Assembly: GCA_947588885.1 (NCBI GenBank)
Contig: CANQAH010000004.1
Coordinates: 1-54,880 of the forward strand
Length of the DNA stretch: 54,880 bases
DNA from: an uncultured Clostridia bacterium
GTDB taxonomy: Bacteria; Bacillota; Clostridia; TANB77; CAG-508
Reading direction: 5' to 3'
Made by a program: the position numbers and the translations under genes. A model generated the notes under the pieces. That model was not told the DNA's origin and made no database searches. It saw only the letters and a program-made list of their open reading frames with translations. Positions 27,591 through 36,717 of the stretch are shown piece by piece. Positions within the stretch are counted from its first letter, which is position 1. The number at the start of each line of letters is the position of its first letter.

Positions 27591-28553
27591 ATGGCAATGA
27601 ATCCAATGCAGAGAAAAATGAGAAATTCTTTTCTTTTAGGATTTTTAGTAGCAATAATTATAGGAGCAATAGTAATAGGGCTACTATTCATGAAAATAAA
27701 GGGCTTAAATGAAGAAAAAGAAGCTCTTATAAAATCATATGAATCAAAATATACGCAAGTACTTGTTCTAAAAAGTGATGTAAAAGAAAACCAATTACTT
27801 AATGGGGATCAAGATGGAAATGGGACACTACTTGAAACGAAAACAGTTGATAAAAACTCAATTCCAGAAAATGCATTAACATCTGCAACCAAAGAAAATT
27901 ATTTAGTTAAAGACGAATCAGGAAAAGAATATTATAGCATAATATCTAAAATACCAATGAAAGCAGGAACAGTAGTTACAGAAGATATGGTAGTAAAAGA
28001 AGGCAAAGCAGGAACATTCAGACAAGTTGAATATTCATCAATATCTTTACCATCAAAATTGGAAAGCGATGACTATATAGATATAAGAATTAAATATTAC
28101 AATGGTGTTGATTTAGTAATTGCATCAAAAGTAAAAGTTGATGAAGCCGGAACAAATCATCTTTGGGTTACACTTTCTGAAGGACAATTATTAACATTGA
28201 ATAATGCTATTATAGAATCATACATAGTAGATGGAGCATTTTTATATGCAACAAAATATACAAATGCTGCACAACCAGCTCTTGCACAAACATATACTCC
28301 AAATCCAATAGTTATAAATTTAATTAACGGATTAGCAGGAGAGGATCCAGAAAATCCAACAGGACCATATTCTAGCATTGAAGCTGCTATAATTGAAGCT
28401 GAGAGAAATGACATAAGTAGACAATTTATAGATTCATTACTAGCACAATTTGATACAGAAGATAGCCAAGATAAAGCTACAGATGGATTCAACGCAGAAA
28501 AAGCAGCTGTACAAGAAGCAAGAGAAGCTTTACTTGGAGATATGGGATACTAA
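27591..28553 (+). CDS. CpaB/SAF-like pilus assembly protein
   Basis: 320 residues: a short basic start, a membrane helix (about 15-38), a coiled segment, then an extracytoplasmic region resembling the SAF/RcpC domain of Flp pilus CpaB proteins (VLVLKSDVKENQLL, MKAGTVVTEDMV, VEYSSISLPSKLESDDYIDIRIKYYNGVDLVIASKVKV). In Tad systems CpaB is a periplasmic assembly factor; here it would sit outside the membrane near the wall. The start at 27591 follows AAGGAGG; the frame is open further upstream without a ribosome site. It is the first gene of the operon. Confidence 0.75.
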   Translation: MAMNPMQRKMRNSFLLGFLVAIIIGAIVIGLLFMKIKGLNEEKEALIKSYESKYTQVLVLKSDVKENQLLNGDQDGNGTLLETKTVDKNSIPENALTSATKENYLVKDESGKEYYSIISKIPMKAGTVVTEDMVVKEGKAGTFRQVEYSSISLPSKLESDDYIDIRIKYYNGVDLVIASKVKVDEAGTNHLWVTLSEGQLLTLNNAIIESYIVDGAFLYATKYTNAAQPALAQTYTPNPIVINLINGLAGEDPENPTGPYSSIEAAIIEAERNDISRQFIDSLLAQFDTEDSQDKATDGFNAEKAAVQEAREALLGDMGY

Positions 28554-28573
28554 TATAAAAACTGGAGGAGCAA

Positions 28574-29278
28574 ATGAAAAAAATCGCATTTATAGGTTCA
28601 TATGATAAAACAGATTTCTTATTATATGTTGCTAAAATATTAACTGTACTTGGAAAAAGGGTAGTTATTATAGATTCTACGATTACACAAAAAGCTAAAT
28701 ATGTCGTGCCTGTCATTAAACCGGCACGTACATATATGAGCGAATTTGAAGGAATAGATGTTGCAGTAGGATTTTCAAATATGAATGAATTATTACAATA
28801 TGTAGGAGCAACAAGTGAAGAACAAGCCCCATATGATTATGCATTATTAGATATAGATACATATATTGGGTATTGCGCATTTGATGCAAAACAGGCAATA
28901 AAACATTATTTTGTTACATCATTTGATATATATTCTTTAAGAAGAGGACTTGAAGCCTTGGCTTCTTTACAAGAGCCATTAACAGTAACAAAAATATTAT
29001 TTTCAAAAGATATGTCTAAAGAGGAAGACGAATATTTAGAATATTTAGCAATGGGATGTAAAATAAATTGGGAAAAAGGAAAAGTATACTTTCCTTTTGA
29101 CAGAGGTGATCAAAGCTCTATAATAGAAAATCAAAGAGCTGCGAAAATAAATTTTAAAAATCTTAGTGCACAATATAAAGATGGCTTAATATTTCTAGTA
29201 GAAGGAATTCTTGAACAAGAAGGTTCAATCGTAAATGAAGTTAGAAAAGCAGTTAGAAGAATTGAAAAAGGAGCATAA
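28574..29278 (+). CDS. TadZ/CpaE-like ParA-fold protein 1 (degenerate P-loop)
   Basis: 234 residues with a SIMIBI/ParA-type start, KKIAFIGSYDKTDFLLYVAKIL followed by GKRVVIIDST, in the place of a deviant Walker A (K-G-G-x-G-K-T). Gly-rich residues are lost but the K-T pair remains. DYALLDID fits the Walker B strand. Tad systems use a ParA-like protein (TadZ/CpaE) to localise the machine. A strong GGAGGAG site precedes it. It is followed two bases later by a second protein of the same fold, so the two may form a heterodimer (inference). Confidence 0.65.
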   Translation: MKKIAFIGSYDKTDFLLYVAKILTVLGKRVVIIDSTITQKAKYVVPVIKPARTYMSEFEGIDVAVGFSNMNELLQYVGATSEEQAPYDYALLDIDTYIGYCAFDAKQAIKHYFVTSFDIYSLRRGLEALASLQEPLTVTKILFSKDMSKEEDEYLEYLAMGCKINWEKGKVYFPFDRGDQSSIIENQRAAKINFKNLSAQYKDGLIFLVEGILEQEGSIVNEVRKAVRRIEKGA

Positions 29279-29280
29279 GA

Positions 29281-30129
29281 ATGGCAATTATAACTTTTTG
29301 GAGTAATAGAAAAAAAGAAACTGCACAAACGCTATCATTAATAGCTTTGGCATCGTATTTAGCAGTTGAGCATAATAGTAGAATACTAGTAGTAGATCTT
29401 AATTTTAATGATACAACATTAGAAAGAGCATATTGGACAGACAGAGAAGTTGAAAACAGAAAAGCACTTGAACTATTAAATGCCGGAAAAGTAGACATTG
29501 GTACAGGTATTGATGGTTTATCAAAATTAATTGCAAGTGGAAGAGATATAGGTGATCAAATAACAAATTATTCAAGAGTTGTGTACAGAGGAAGACTGGA
29601 AACTATTCCTAGTTATAAACCAACAAGTATTGAAGATAGAAACAGAATAATGGGAACATATAGAGACCTAATAAAATTTGCATCTCCACATTATGATCAT
29701 GTATTTGTTGATTCACCAAAAGGTACTGATTCTGAATGGGTAAATGAAATATTAAATTTGTCAGATGTAATTGTTTTTAATTTAACACAAAGATTAAGTG
29801 ACATGGAAGAATATATTAAATTAAAAAATGAAAATCCAATTTTCAAAAAAGGAAACGTATTACCATTGATAGGTAGATATGACAGATATTCTAAATATAC
29901 TAAAAAGAATATAGCTAGATTTATGGGTGAAAAAAAAGAAATACCAGCTATTTCGTATAATACATTATTTTTTGAAGCTGCAAATGAGGGACAAATAGGA
30001 ACATATTTCTTGAAATTTAGAAAAAGCTTAATTAGTAGTACAGATAGAAATGTAGGATTTATTGATGAAGTTGAAAAAGCAGGAGAAAGATTAATTTTAA
30101 AAGTACAAGAAGTAGCAATGATGAGATAA
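29281..30129 (+). CDS. TadZ/CpaE-like ParA-fold protein 2 (degenerate P-loop)
   Basis: 282 residues. The N-terminus IITFWSNRKKETAQTLSLIALASYLA with ILVVDLNF aligns with the ParA/MinD start in which K-G-G-x-G-K-T has become N-R-K-K-E-T-A. HYDHVFVDSPKG is the Walker B region, and LSDVIVFNLTQ resembles the switch/strand after it. It starts two bases after the preceding stop, with AAAAGGAG overlapping that stop. ATP binding is uncertain; a localisation or scaffold role is inferred from the operon. Confidence 0.68.
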   Translation: MAIITFWSNRKKETAQTLSLIALASYLAVEHNSRILVVDLNFNDTTLERAYWTDREVENRKALELLNAGKVDIGTGIDGLSKLIASGRDIGDQITNYSRVVYRGRLETIPSYKPTSIEDRNRIMGTYRDLIKFASPHYDHVFVDSPKGTDSEWVNEILNLSDVIVFNLTQRLSDMEEYIKLKNENPIFKKGNVLPLIGRYDRYSKYTKKNIARFMGEKKEIPAISYNTLFFEAANEGQIGTYFLKFRKSLISSTDRNVGFIDEVEKAGERLILKVQEVAMMR

Positions 30130-30172
30130 AAAAGAAGGAAAAGTAGCAAAAGAGAAAGGAGTTTCTTTAGAG

Positions 30173-31345
30173 ATGGTTAACTTAGCACTAATTATTTTAG
30201 TCATTTTAGCTGTATTAGGATATATAGTATATAAAATAAAAGAAAACCAAAAAGCAGAAACAGAAAACCTAATAGAACAAGATGACCAGACGTATACTTT
30301 AGAAAAAATGATAGCATTCATAAAAAGAAGACTTGATGAAATTACAAAAGTAAATCTTTATGATATTGGTCTATCAGAAGAAGAATTAAAAAGAAGGAAA
30401 AACAAGAAATATGAGTTGAAAAAGGCTTTAAAAGGCTGTACATATGGTGACGTCAATGATAAAAAATATATAAAAGAACTTATATTTGACCTTTTATCTA
30501 AAGAATATGGAGTAACTGAAACAAATATATCTAAAGCAATACCTTTTGATATACCTTCTTTACTAACAGGACAAGACAAATTTGATGTATTAATTCATGA
30601 GTATCAAAAAGATTTTGGATATGAGGCATTAACAGAACTTATAAAAAAATACAATTTAGCTGTATTAAAATATATTCAAGGCGAATCAAAACCTTGCTAT
30701 GTTATTACAGATGATGAAATAAGTTCAATTTATGACAAAGAAAATTTCCAATTATCATTTACAGATAAATTGGAAATAGTAGTACAAAGAATTTATCAAC
30801 AATATAAAGGATATAGTAGTATTGATGAAGTAAGAGATATGAACATAGATGGTGTATCTGGAGGTGTATCTGGACTTCCTGAATCATTCTTAAGTCAGGT
30901 TGCACAAACAGATGGTGACTATCTAAACCAAGTACTAGATGCAAAAGTTCCAAGAGCATGTGATAGTATTTGGATATTCTTCCAAGGTAAATCAATACGT
31001 TTGGCATTTCTTTCATTTGGAACTGAAGCAGAACTTAAGAGAGTTTGCCAAAACATATATAAATATAATAACCCAGGTCAGTTATCTGATACAAATGGTT
31101 ATAAGATAAATGAAATGAAAGATGGTTCTCGTGTCGTTGTTGTTAGACCAAGTATGTCTGAGACATGGGCATTCTTCGTAAGAAAATTCGATGTTAAGAG
31201 AGCTACACTTGAACAAATAGTTAGATTTGATGGAAAAGAAGAAGCAATACAATTATTAAAATTCCTTGTAAAAGGTGCAAGAATTATAGCACTTACTGGT
31301 GAGCAAGGTTGCCGGAAAAACAACAATGCTTATGGCTATGATTGA
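30173..31345 (+). CDS. CpaF/TadA-like secretion ATPase, N-terminal part (frameshifted)
   Basis: N-terminal 380 or so residues of a type II/IV secretion ATPase. An N-terminal membrane helix (residues about 2-20, VNLALIILVILAVLGYIVY) is unusual for CpaF. The usual N-terminal helical domain follows, then the first part of the RecA-like core ending at LTGEQGC. There the expected Walker A (GEQGCGKTT) is interrupted: an additional C in the CC at 31312-31313 shifts the frame and the reading ends shortly after, at 31345. Removing one base restores one 680-residue protein over 30173-32216. This is either a real mutation or an assembly error. Confidence 0.8.
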   Translation: MVNLALIILVILAVLGYIVYKIKENQKAETENLIEQDDQTYTLEKMIAFIKRRLDEITKVNLYDIGLSEEELKRRKNKKYELKKALKGCTYGDVNDKKYIKELIFDLLSKEYGVTETNISKAIPFDIPSLLTGQDKFDVLIHEYQKDFGYEALTELIKKYNLAVLKYIQGESKPCYVITDDEISSIYDKENFQLSFTDKLEIVVQRIYQQYKGYSSIDEVRDMNIDGVSGGVSGLPESFLSQVAQTDGDYLNQVLDAKVPRACDSIWIFFQGKSIRLAFLSFGTEAELKRVCQNIYKYNNPGQLSDTNGYKINEMKDGSRVVVVRPSMSETWAFFVRKFDVKRATLEQIVRFDGKEEAIQLLKFLVKGARIIALTGEQGCRKNNNAYGYD

Positions 31346-32216
31346 AAGTATATACGAAACAATGAACCTTCGTATTACTGAAACTGCATTTGAGTTGCAC
31401 TTAAGAAAAATTTATCCAACAAGAAATATATTATCAATGCGTGAGACAGAAACAATTGCTGGTCAGGAATGTTTGGACGTTCAGAAAAAGACTGATGGTT
31501 CTGTTAATATCATAGGTGAGGTTGCAACTGACCCAGTTGCATCTTGGATGATTCAGTCAGCACAGGTTGCATCTAAATTTACATTATTCACTCACCACGC
31601 TAAAACATTTCCAAACTTAATAACAGCCCTTAGAAACTCAATGCTTCGTGCAGGAACATTCACAGATGAGAAAGTTGCAGAAGAGCAGGTTGTTCAAGTT
31701 TTAAACTTTGATATACACTTAGTTAAAGACTTCAGAGGTAGACGTTATATTGAAAGAGTAACAGAATGTATACCAATTGAAGAAAAAAATGAATATACAT
31801 ATGATTATAGAAAAGAAAACACAATGGAAGGCAAATTTGATAAATTTTTTGATAATGCAACAGTATATTTTTCAAAGTCAACTAATAAAGAATTATACAA
31901 ATATAGAAATATTCTAGAATTCTCTAATGATTCATATATTTTGGTTAATCCAATTTCTGATACGAATATAAGAGAAATGAGAGAAAATATGGATGATAAT
32001 GATCAAATTGCATTTGATCAATTTATACAAAGAAACTGGGGAATAAGTCCACAAAGAATTGGGGCAACAGCAACAGAAGGTGCAAGATTCAATTCACAAA
32101 ATTCACCAAATCAACAATATCAGCAAAATCAACAATACCAACAATATCAACAATATCAGCAAAATTCACAACCTTCTACTCCATCACACTCAGTACAACC
32201 AGCACCAGAATTATAA
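31299..32216 (+). CDS. CpaF/TadA-like secretion ATPase, C-terminal part (frameshifted)
   Basis: Continuation of the ATPase in the next frame. The true join is at about 31312; the GTG at 31299 is not a likely start. It carries the second half of Walker A (GKTTMLMAMI), the Asp/Arg box region (NILSMRETETIAGQE), Walker B (VNIIGEV) and the His box (TLFTHHA) of CpaF-type ATPases, then LITALRNSMLRAG. Residues near the C-terminus form a Q/N-rich tail coded by a short tandem repeat. If the frameshift is genuine, the pilus motor is dead unless a paralogue exists. Confidence 0.8.
   Translation: MSKVAGKTTMLMAMIESIYETMNLRITETAFELHLRKIYPTRNILSMRETETIAGQECLDVQKKTDGSVNIIGEVATDPVASWMIQSAQVASKFTLFTHHAKTFPNLITALRNSMLRAGTFTDEKVAEEQVVQVLNFDIHLVKDFRGRRYIERVTECIPIEEKNEYTYDYRKENTMEGKFDKFFDNATVYFSKSTNKELYKYRNILEFSNDSYILVNPISDTNIREMRENMDDNDQIAFDQFIQRNWGISPQRIGATATEGARFNSQNSPNQQYQQNQQYQQYQQYQQNSQPSTPSHSVQPAPEL
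32110..32172. repeat. Tandem CAA-CAA-TAT-type repeat in the ATPase tail
   Basis: About five imperfect 9-15 base units encoding Q-Q-Y-Q-Q/N-Q-Q-Y, giving a low-complexity Gln/Asn/Tyr tail. Confidence 0.8.
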
Positions 32217-32237
32217 AACTAAAAAGGAGGAAATTTC

Positions 32238-34313
32238 ATGTCAACAGACGTACTAGGAAAACTAATTATTGGCGTTTTCGCATTATTTGGCGTAATAGTT
32301 GTAGCATATTTAATTGTCAATAAATTTACAAATAAAAAGAATACAAAGTTTGTTGCTTCCTTAGTTGATGGAACCAAAACTAAAAAGTTTTCAACTGAAA
32401 TAATGTATCAAAAAATATATATTTTCCTAGTAAAAATACCTTTTGTAAGAAGATACATATTAAAAATAAGAAGAAGACTTGAAATTATTAACCTTGAAGA
32501 TGAGTATTTAACAAGAGGACAAGTTGCTAGGATGATGACAAAAGCAATAATGATAGTATTGCCACTAACAATTATCATTATTTTAGTAGCTAGAAAAAAT
32601 ATAGTATTAATGGCAACATTATTATTATTTGAATTATTCTTTATTGAAACATTTTTAGATGGACTTGTTGATAAAGTAGATAATAAATTATTAAAAGAAC
32701 AGATTGATATGTTTTCAGAAATGAGACATGCATATCATGAATTTAATCTTGTTGAAGAAGCTGTTTACGAAGTTGCACAAAATGATGAACTAGAGGTTTC
32801 TAAACAAGCAGAAAAAATTTATGAAATATTAATTTCAGATGATCCTGAAATGGAACTAGAAAAATATTATGATGTTGCGCCAAATAGCTTTTTAAAAGAA
32901 TTTGCTGGTATATCATATCTTACAAAAGAATTTGGTGATAGGGCAGATTCAGATGGTGCATCATTATATTTGAAAAACTTAAATAATATAACTCAAGAAA
33001 TGCAGATAGAAATTTTAAAAAGAGAAAAACTTGATTATGTTTTTCAATCACTTGCAATGATATCTGCTGTACCTATTCTATTTCTTGAAGTTGTAAAAAA
33101 CTGGGCTTTAAATACTTTTTCATTTACAAAGTCATTTTATAATGGTAAATTAGGATTTATAATTCAAATTATTTTGATAGTTATAACTTTTGTTTGTTAT
33201 CTTTTAGTTAGAAAATTAAAAGATAATGGAAGTGTAGACACTGGAAAAGATATGCAAAATCCATGGGAGCAAAAATTATATAAGAAAAAAATTGTAAAAG
33301 CATTTATTGATAAAATAATGCCTAAAAAAGATACAAAAGAATATAGACTAAAAGTTAAGTTAATGAAAGAAGCAGCAACTAAACTTAAAATGGAATGGCT
33401 CTATATTGATAGATGTTTATACGCTTTGATTGGATTCCTTGTAACGTTTTTTGTATTTTGGCAATTACATAATTTAACAATTTCATACATATATACTGAA
33501 CCAAAAGCAGATTATGATTTACTAGGTATGATGAGTGAAAATGAAGAAAAAAAGGCATATGCAGAATTAGAGGTTCACAACAAGTATATAGCTAAATTTA
33601 GGCCAAATACAGAAGTAACTAGAGATACAATTTTAGAAAACATAAAAAAAGATGATTATTATAAAACTGCTACTGATGAAGAAATAGGAGAAGCAGCAGA
33701 TTGGATATATGAAGATTTAAAAACAATACAAAATGAGTATATACAATGGTTTGAATTGCTTATATCATTTGGAATTGGAGCAATAGCGTATTATGGACCA
33801 ATATGGCTACTTGTTTTCCAAAAAATAATGAGACAAATGGAAATGGAAAATGAAGTTATGCAGTATCAAACAATTATACTTATGCTTATGAAAATCGAAA
33901 GAGTTAATGTTGAAATGATTTTGGAATGGCTAGAAAGATATTCAAATATATTTAGAGAACCAATTTCAAAATGTGTTAATAACTTTGAAAGTGGTCCATG
34001 GGAAGCTCTGGAAGAATTAAAAGAAGATATAGCATTTCCACAATTGATACGTATAGTTGAAAGTTTGCAATCAGCGGTTGAAAAAATACCAATTAGACAA
34101 GCTTTTGATGAGCTAGATACAGAAAGAGCATATTATCAAGAAAAACGTAAAGAATCTAATGAAAGATTAATTTCAAGAAAATCATTAATTGGTAAAGTAG
34201 TTGGTTTTGCTCCAATGGTTTCATTATTTGTTGGATATTTAATTGTACCATTATGTGTTATAGGACTATTAAGTATGACAGATGCATTTAACACTATGAG
34301 TAATATGATGTAA
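32238..34313 (+). CDS. TadB-TadC-like fusion, inner-membrane platform protein
   Basis: 691 residues with two type II secretion F (GspF/TadB/TadC) halves in one chain. The first half has helices at about 8-28, 100-135, 275-292 and 305-325 around LLKEQIDMFSEMRHAYHEFNLVEEAVYEV. The second has helices at about 397-417, 505-530 and 635-660 around MENEVMQYQTIILMLMKIERVNVEMILEWL, and ends with GFAPMVSLFVGYLIVPLCVIGLL. Classical Tad loci encode TadB and TadC as separate proteins of about 300 residues, so this is a natural fusion. GGAGG lies upstream, and the pilin-like genes start 12 bases after its stop. Confidence 0.78.
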   Translation: MSTDVLGKLIIGVFALFGVIVVAYLIVNKFTNKKNTKFVASLVDGTKTKKFSTEIMYQKIYIFLVKIPFVRRYILKIRRRLEIINLEDEYLTRGQVARMMTKAIMIVLPLTIIIILVARKNIVLMATLLLFELFFIETFLDGLVDKVDNKLLKEQIDMFSEMRHAYHEFNLVEEAVYEVAQNDELEVSKQAEKIYEILISDDPEMELEKYYDVAPNSFLKEFAGISYLTKEFGDRADSDGASLYLKNLNNITQEMQIEILKREKLDYVFQSLAMISAVPILFLEVVKNWALNTFSFTKSFYNGKLGFIIQIILIVITFVCYLLVRKLKDNGSVDTGKDMQNPWEQKLYKKKIVKAFIDKIMPKKDTKEYRLKVKLMKEAATKLKMEWLYIDRCLYALIGFLVTFFVFWQLHNLTISYIYTEPKADYDLLGMMSENEEKKAYAELEVHNKYIAKFRPNTEVTRDTILENIKKDDYYKTATDEEIGEAADWIYEDLKTIQNEYIQWFELLISFGIGAIAYYGPIWLLVFQKIMRQMEMENEVMQYQTIILMLMKIERVNVEMILEWLERYSNIFREPISKCVNNFESGPWEALEELKEDIAFPQLIRIVESLQSAVEKIPIRQAFDELDTERAYYQEKRKESNERLISRKSLIGKVVGFAPMVSLFVGYLIVPLCVIGLLSMTDAFNTMSNMM

Positions 34314-34324
34314 AGGAGAATAAT

Positions 34325-34990
34325 ATGGAAGACGCAGCTCTTGCTTTACGTATAGCATCTGGAGTAATAATAGGAATATTATTAAGCTCATTACTCATAT
34401 TTGTATTTTCGAGAATTAGGACTGTTGAAAATGTAAAAGCAGATAAACTAGTAATGGAAGATACAAATGAGTTTAATATGAAATATATCGCATATGACAA
34501 ACAAATGATGTATGGAACTGATTTGATTTCAGCTATTGGAATGGCTATTAATAATAATGAAATTTGTAATTTACAAAGAAGTTTTAATCCAGATGGAAGA
34601 TACGTACCTGATGATGCAAATTCTATAGACATAGTATTTAAATTGTTATCACCTGTATATTCAAGAGAAATAACATATGTAAAGGATTTTGAGTTTGATT
34701 CAACTACAGGGGAATACAAAGTTGTATGGAATAAAAGTGGCGAAGATACAGATTTAGTTTTTAACTCAGGCACACTGTATGATTTACAAGGAACAGATTA
34801 TGATAAAATAGTAAAAATAGCTATTGAAGGAAATAAAACTGTAACTCAAAAAGTTACTAGCAACAAAGTAGTTGAAACAGATACATCAGGATTTAATGAC
34901 TTAAAATTAAGAGTATTTAAATGTACTAAAATAGATTATAATAATGTTGGAAGAATTTGTTCAATGACATTTGAAGAAATTAATACTTAA
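34325..34990 (+). CDS. Pilin-like membrane-anchored protein 1
   Basis: 221 residues. It begins MEDAALALRIASG and runs directly into one hydrophobic helix (to about residue 30). The extracellular domain ends with NNVGRICSMTFEEI, a tail motif shared with the next pilin-like proteins. There is no basic leader peptide and no Flp-type G/XXXXEY cleavage site. AAAGGAG lies upstream. Probably a minor pilin or pseudopilin of the adjacent machine (inference). Confidence 0.72.
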   Translation: MEDAALALRIASGVIIGILLSSLLIFVFSRIRTVENVKADKLVMEDTNEFNMKYIAYDKQMMYGTDLISAIGMAINNNEICNLQRSFNPDGRYVPDDANSIDIVFKLLSPVYSREITYVKDFEFDSTTGEYKVVWNKSGEDTDLVFNSGTLYDLQGTDYDKIVKIAIEGNKTVTQKVTSNKVVETDTSGFNDLKLRVFKCTKIDYNNVGRICSMTFEEINT

Positions 34991-35010
34991 TATATTATGA
35001 AAGGATAAAA

Positions 35011-35574
35011 ATGGAAAATATTTCAAAAGCATTATTAATTGCAACAGGAACTTTATTAGCTGTTTTATTAGTAGCAATAGGAACAAGAATTTTTTCATCT
35101 GCATTAGAAGTTTCAAAGCAATATTTTGACAGAGAAGAAATTAATGAATTAAATGCTTTTAATTCTAATTTTACAAGATTTGCTGGAGCAGTAAGAAATA
35201 ATGCCGGTTCAGAAACTCAGAAACTAGCAACAATACATGATATAGTTTCAACTATATATTTTGCAAAAGATTATAATGCTTCAACTGAAGTTACTGGACC
35301 TAATGATCCACGAATATTAAGGATTAATATTAGGTTAGACCATGGTTTAACAAATAAGACATATAATAATATTCAAGATTGGAATTCTGTACAATTAAAT
35401 CAATTAATGAGTAGATGCTATTATAAGAGTGATACACAGCCAGAGGCAAATGATATATATACTTTTGAAGTAGATGTAAGATATAATGATACAGGTAGAA
35501 TAAATGTTGTTACATTTTTTACTGAAGATGAAATGGATAATTTAACTACCAAAATCGATGACATTGCTGGATAA
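35011..35574 (+). CDS. Pilin-like membrane-anchored protein 2
   Basis: 187 residues, start MENISKALLIATG followed by a helix to about residue 30. The C-terminal motif is DTGRINVVTFFTED. The N-terminus matches the proteins starting at 34325, 36187 and 36718 almost position by position. GAAAGGA lies upstream. Confidence 0.72.
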   Translation: MENISKALLIATGTLLAVLLVAIGTRIFSSALEVSKQYFDREEINELNAFNSNFTRFAGAVRNNAGSETQKLATIHDIVSTIYFAKDYNASTEVTGPNDPRILRINIRLDHGLTNKTYNNIQDWNSVQLNQLMSRCYYKSDTQPEANDIYTFEVDVRYNDTGRINVVTFFTEDEMDNLTTKIDDIAG

Positions 35575-35585
35575 TTATATTAGTG

Positions 35586-35614
35586 TTGCAAAAAATGTTT
35601 AAATATTGTATAAT
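35586..35614 (+). promoter_or_regulatory. Internal promoter in the pilus-like operon
   Basis: TTGCAA, 17-base spacer, TATAAT in the 58-base gap ahead of the third pilin-like gene, close to consensus. It would allow separate expression of the downstream pilin-like genes. Confidence 0.65.
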
Positions 35615-35632
35615 ATAATATAAGGAGAGATG

Positions 35633-36118
35633 ATGCAAAAAGCAGATAATATAAAAAGTAGTATTATTATCCTAATGGTTGCTTTAATTGCAATAATTAG
35701 TATTGTATTTGCAAATTATGTAGAATATAGAAATAAAAAAAATGAAATTAAGAAATTTAATGATGAATTTACAATATATGAAAATAGTGAAGTACAAATT
35801 AATACATTAATAACTTTAATGAATAGAGCAATAGAAGAAAACAAAAAAAATAACATTACACAAGATGAACAAAATATGTTTCTAGAAAATGATGAAAATT
35901 CAATAAAAGTTTTTCTTGAAATTAAATCTAGAGGAAGTATGATTCCAATGGAAGATCTAATACTTGGAGAAAAAGCTGGAATCGAAAAAGTTTCATATGC
36001 TTTTAGTGATATGAATTTCAAAATTACAAATATTGAATATCATCAAAAAACAGGACAAGTTAAAAAAATTATATTTACAGCAATTGAAGATGAAGTAAAC
36101 ATAGAAACAAATGAATAA
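35633..36118 (+). CDS. Pilin-like membrane-anchored protein 3 (divergent N-terminus)
   Basis: 161 residues from the second of two adjacent ATGs, chosen for its distance from AAGGAG. MQKADNIKSS leads into a membrane helix (about 10-29). The sequence lacks the M-E-N start, but its C-terminus (KTGQVKKIIFTAIED) keeps the family tail pattern, and its size fits the set. The 68-base gap after it includes a short CCCTAAAAAGGG hairpin. Confidence 0.68.
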   Translation: MQKADNIKSSIIILMVALIAIISIVFANYVEYRNKKNEIKKFNDEFTIYENSEVQINTLITLMNRAIEENKKNNITQDEQNMFLENDENSIKVFLEIKSRGSMIPMEDLILGEKAGIEKVSYAFSDMNFKITNIEYHQKTGQVKKIIFTAIEDEVNIETNE

Positions 36119-36186
36119 ATGTTTTTAAGATTTCCCTAAAAAGGGACTAAAAATAAAAAAATCAAAAGAAAAAGGAGGAAAAAATT

Positions 36187-36708
36187 ATGGAGAATGCGTC
36201 AAAAGCCTTAATTATAGCAGGAGCTATCCTGATATCAATTTTATTAATAGCAATATCTATGTATATTTATCAATCAGCACACTCAACAATACAAACAGCA
36301 GCTACTTCAATGAGTCAAAATGATAAAAACATGTATAATGCAACAGTAAAAAATTATAGTACAAAAGGTACTTTAAATGGTACAGATGTTAAATCAATGA
36401 TAGAGGACATCATCACACAAAATTCACAGTATGTTGGTGAGAGTGGAAAATTTATTAGTATACATGTATCTACTGGAGAACCAGTTGCTGGATATACTGA
36501 TAGTGGTACATTAGAGAGTGCTTGTAAAGCTGCAAATGTTTATGAAGATAAAGATAATGGTGATAATACTCAAGACCATATAAATACTGCTAGAGATGAA
36601 TATAGAAAATTAGCTAAAAAAATAAGTAGTGGAAAAAAATATACAGTAACAGAAACTGAGCAAGATGGAATTATTTATGCTGTTACAATAGCTGAAAAGA
36701 ATTCTTAG
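36187..36708 (+). CDS. Pilin-like membrane-anchored protein 4 (candidate major subunit)
   Basis: 173 residues: MENASKALIIAGA, a helix to about residue 30, a Thr/Ser-rich stretch, then a compact domain ending QDGIIYAVTIAEK. It has the strongest ribosome site of the pilin-like set (AAAGGAGG at good spacing), which is the only reason to propose it as the most abundant subunit. Confidence 0.7.
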   Translation: MENASKALIIAGAILISILLIAISMYIYQSAHSTIQTAATSMSQNDKNMYNATVKNYSTKGTLNGTDVKSMIEDIITQNSQYVGESGKFISIHVSTGEPVAGYTDSGTLESACKAANVYEDKDNGDNTQDHINTARDEYRKLAKKISSGKKYTVTETEQDGIIYAVTIAEKNS

Positions 36709-36717
36709 GAGATATAA

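Noticed and set aside
31299..31345. Programmed ribosomal frameshifting in the ATPase gene
   Set aside because: No slippery heptamer or stimulatory hairpin was seen at the junction; a single extra base from mutation or assembly explains it more simply.
32059..32256. Short Asn/Gln-rich plus-strand frame
   Set aside because: Alternative frame of the CAA/AAT repeat in the ATPase tail; repeats often stay open in several frames.
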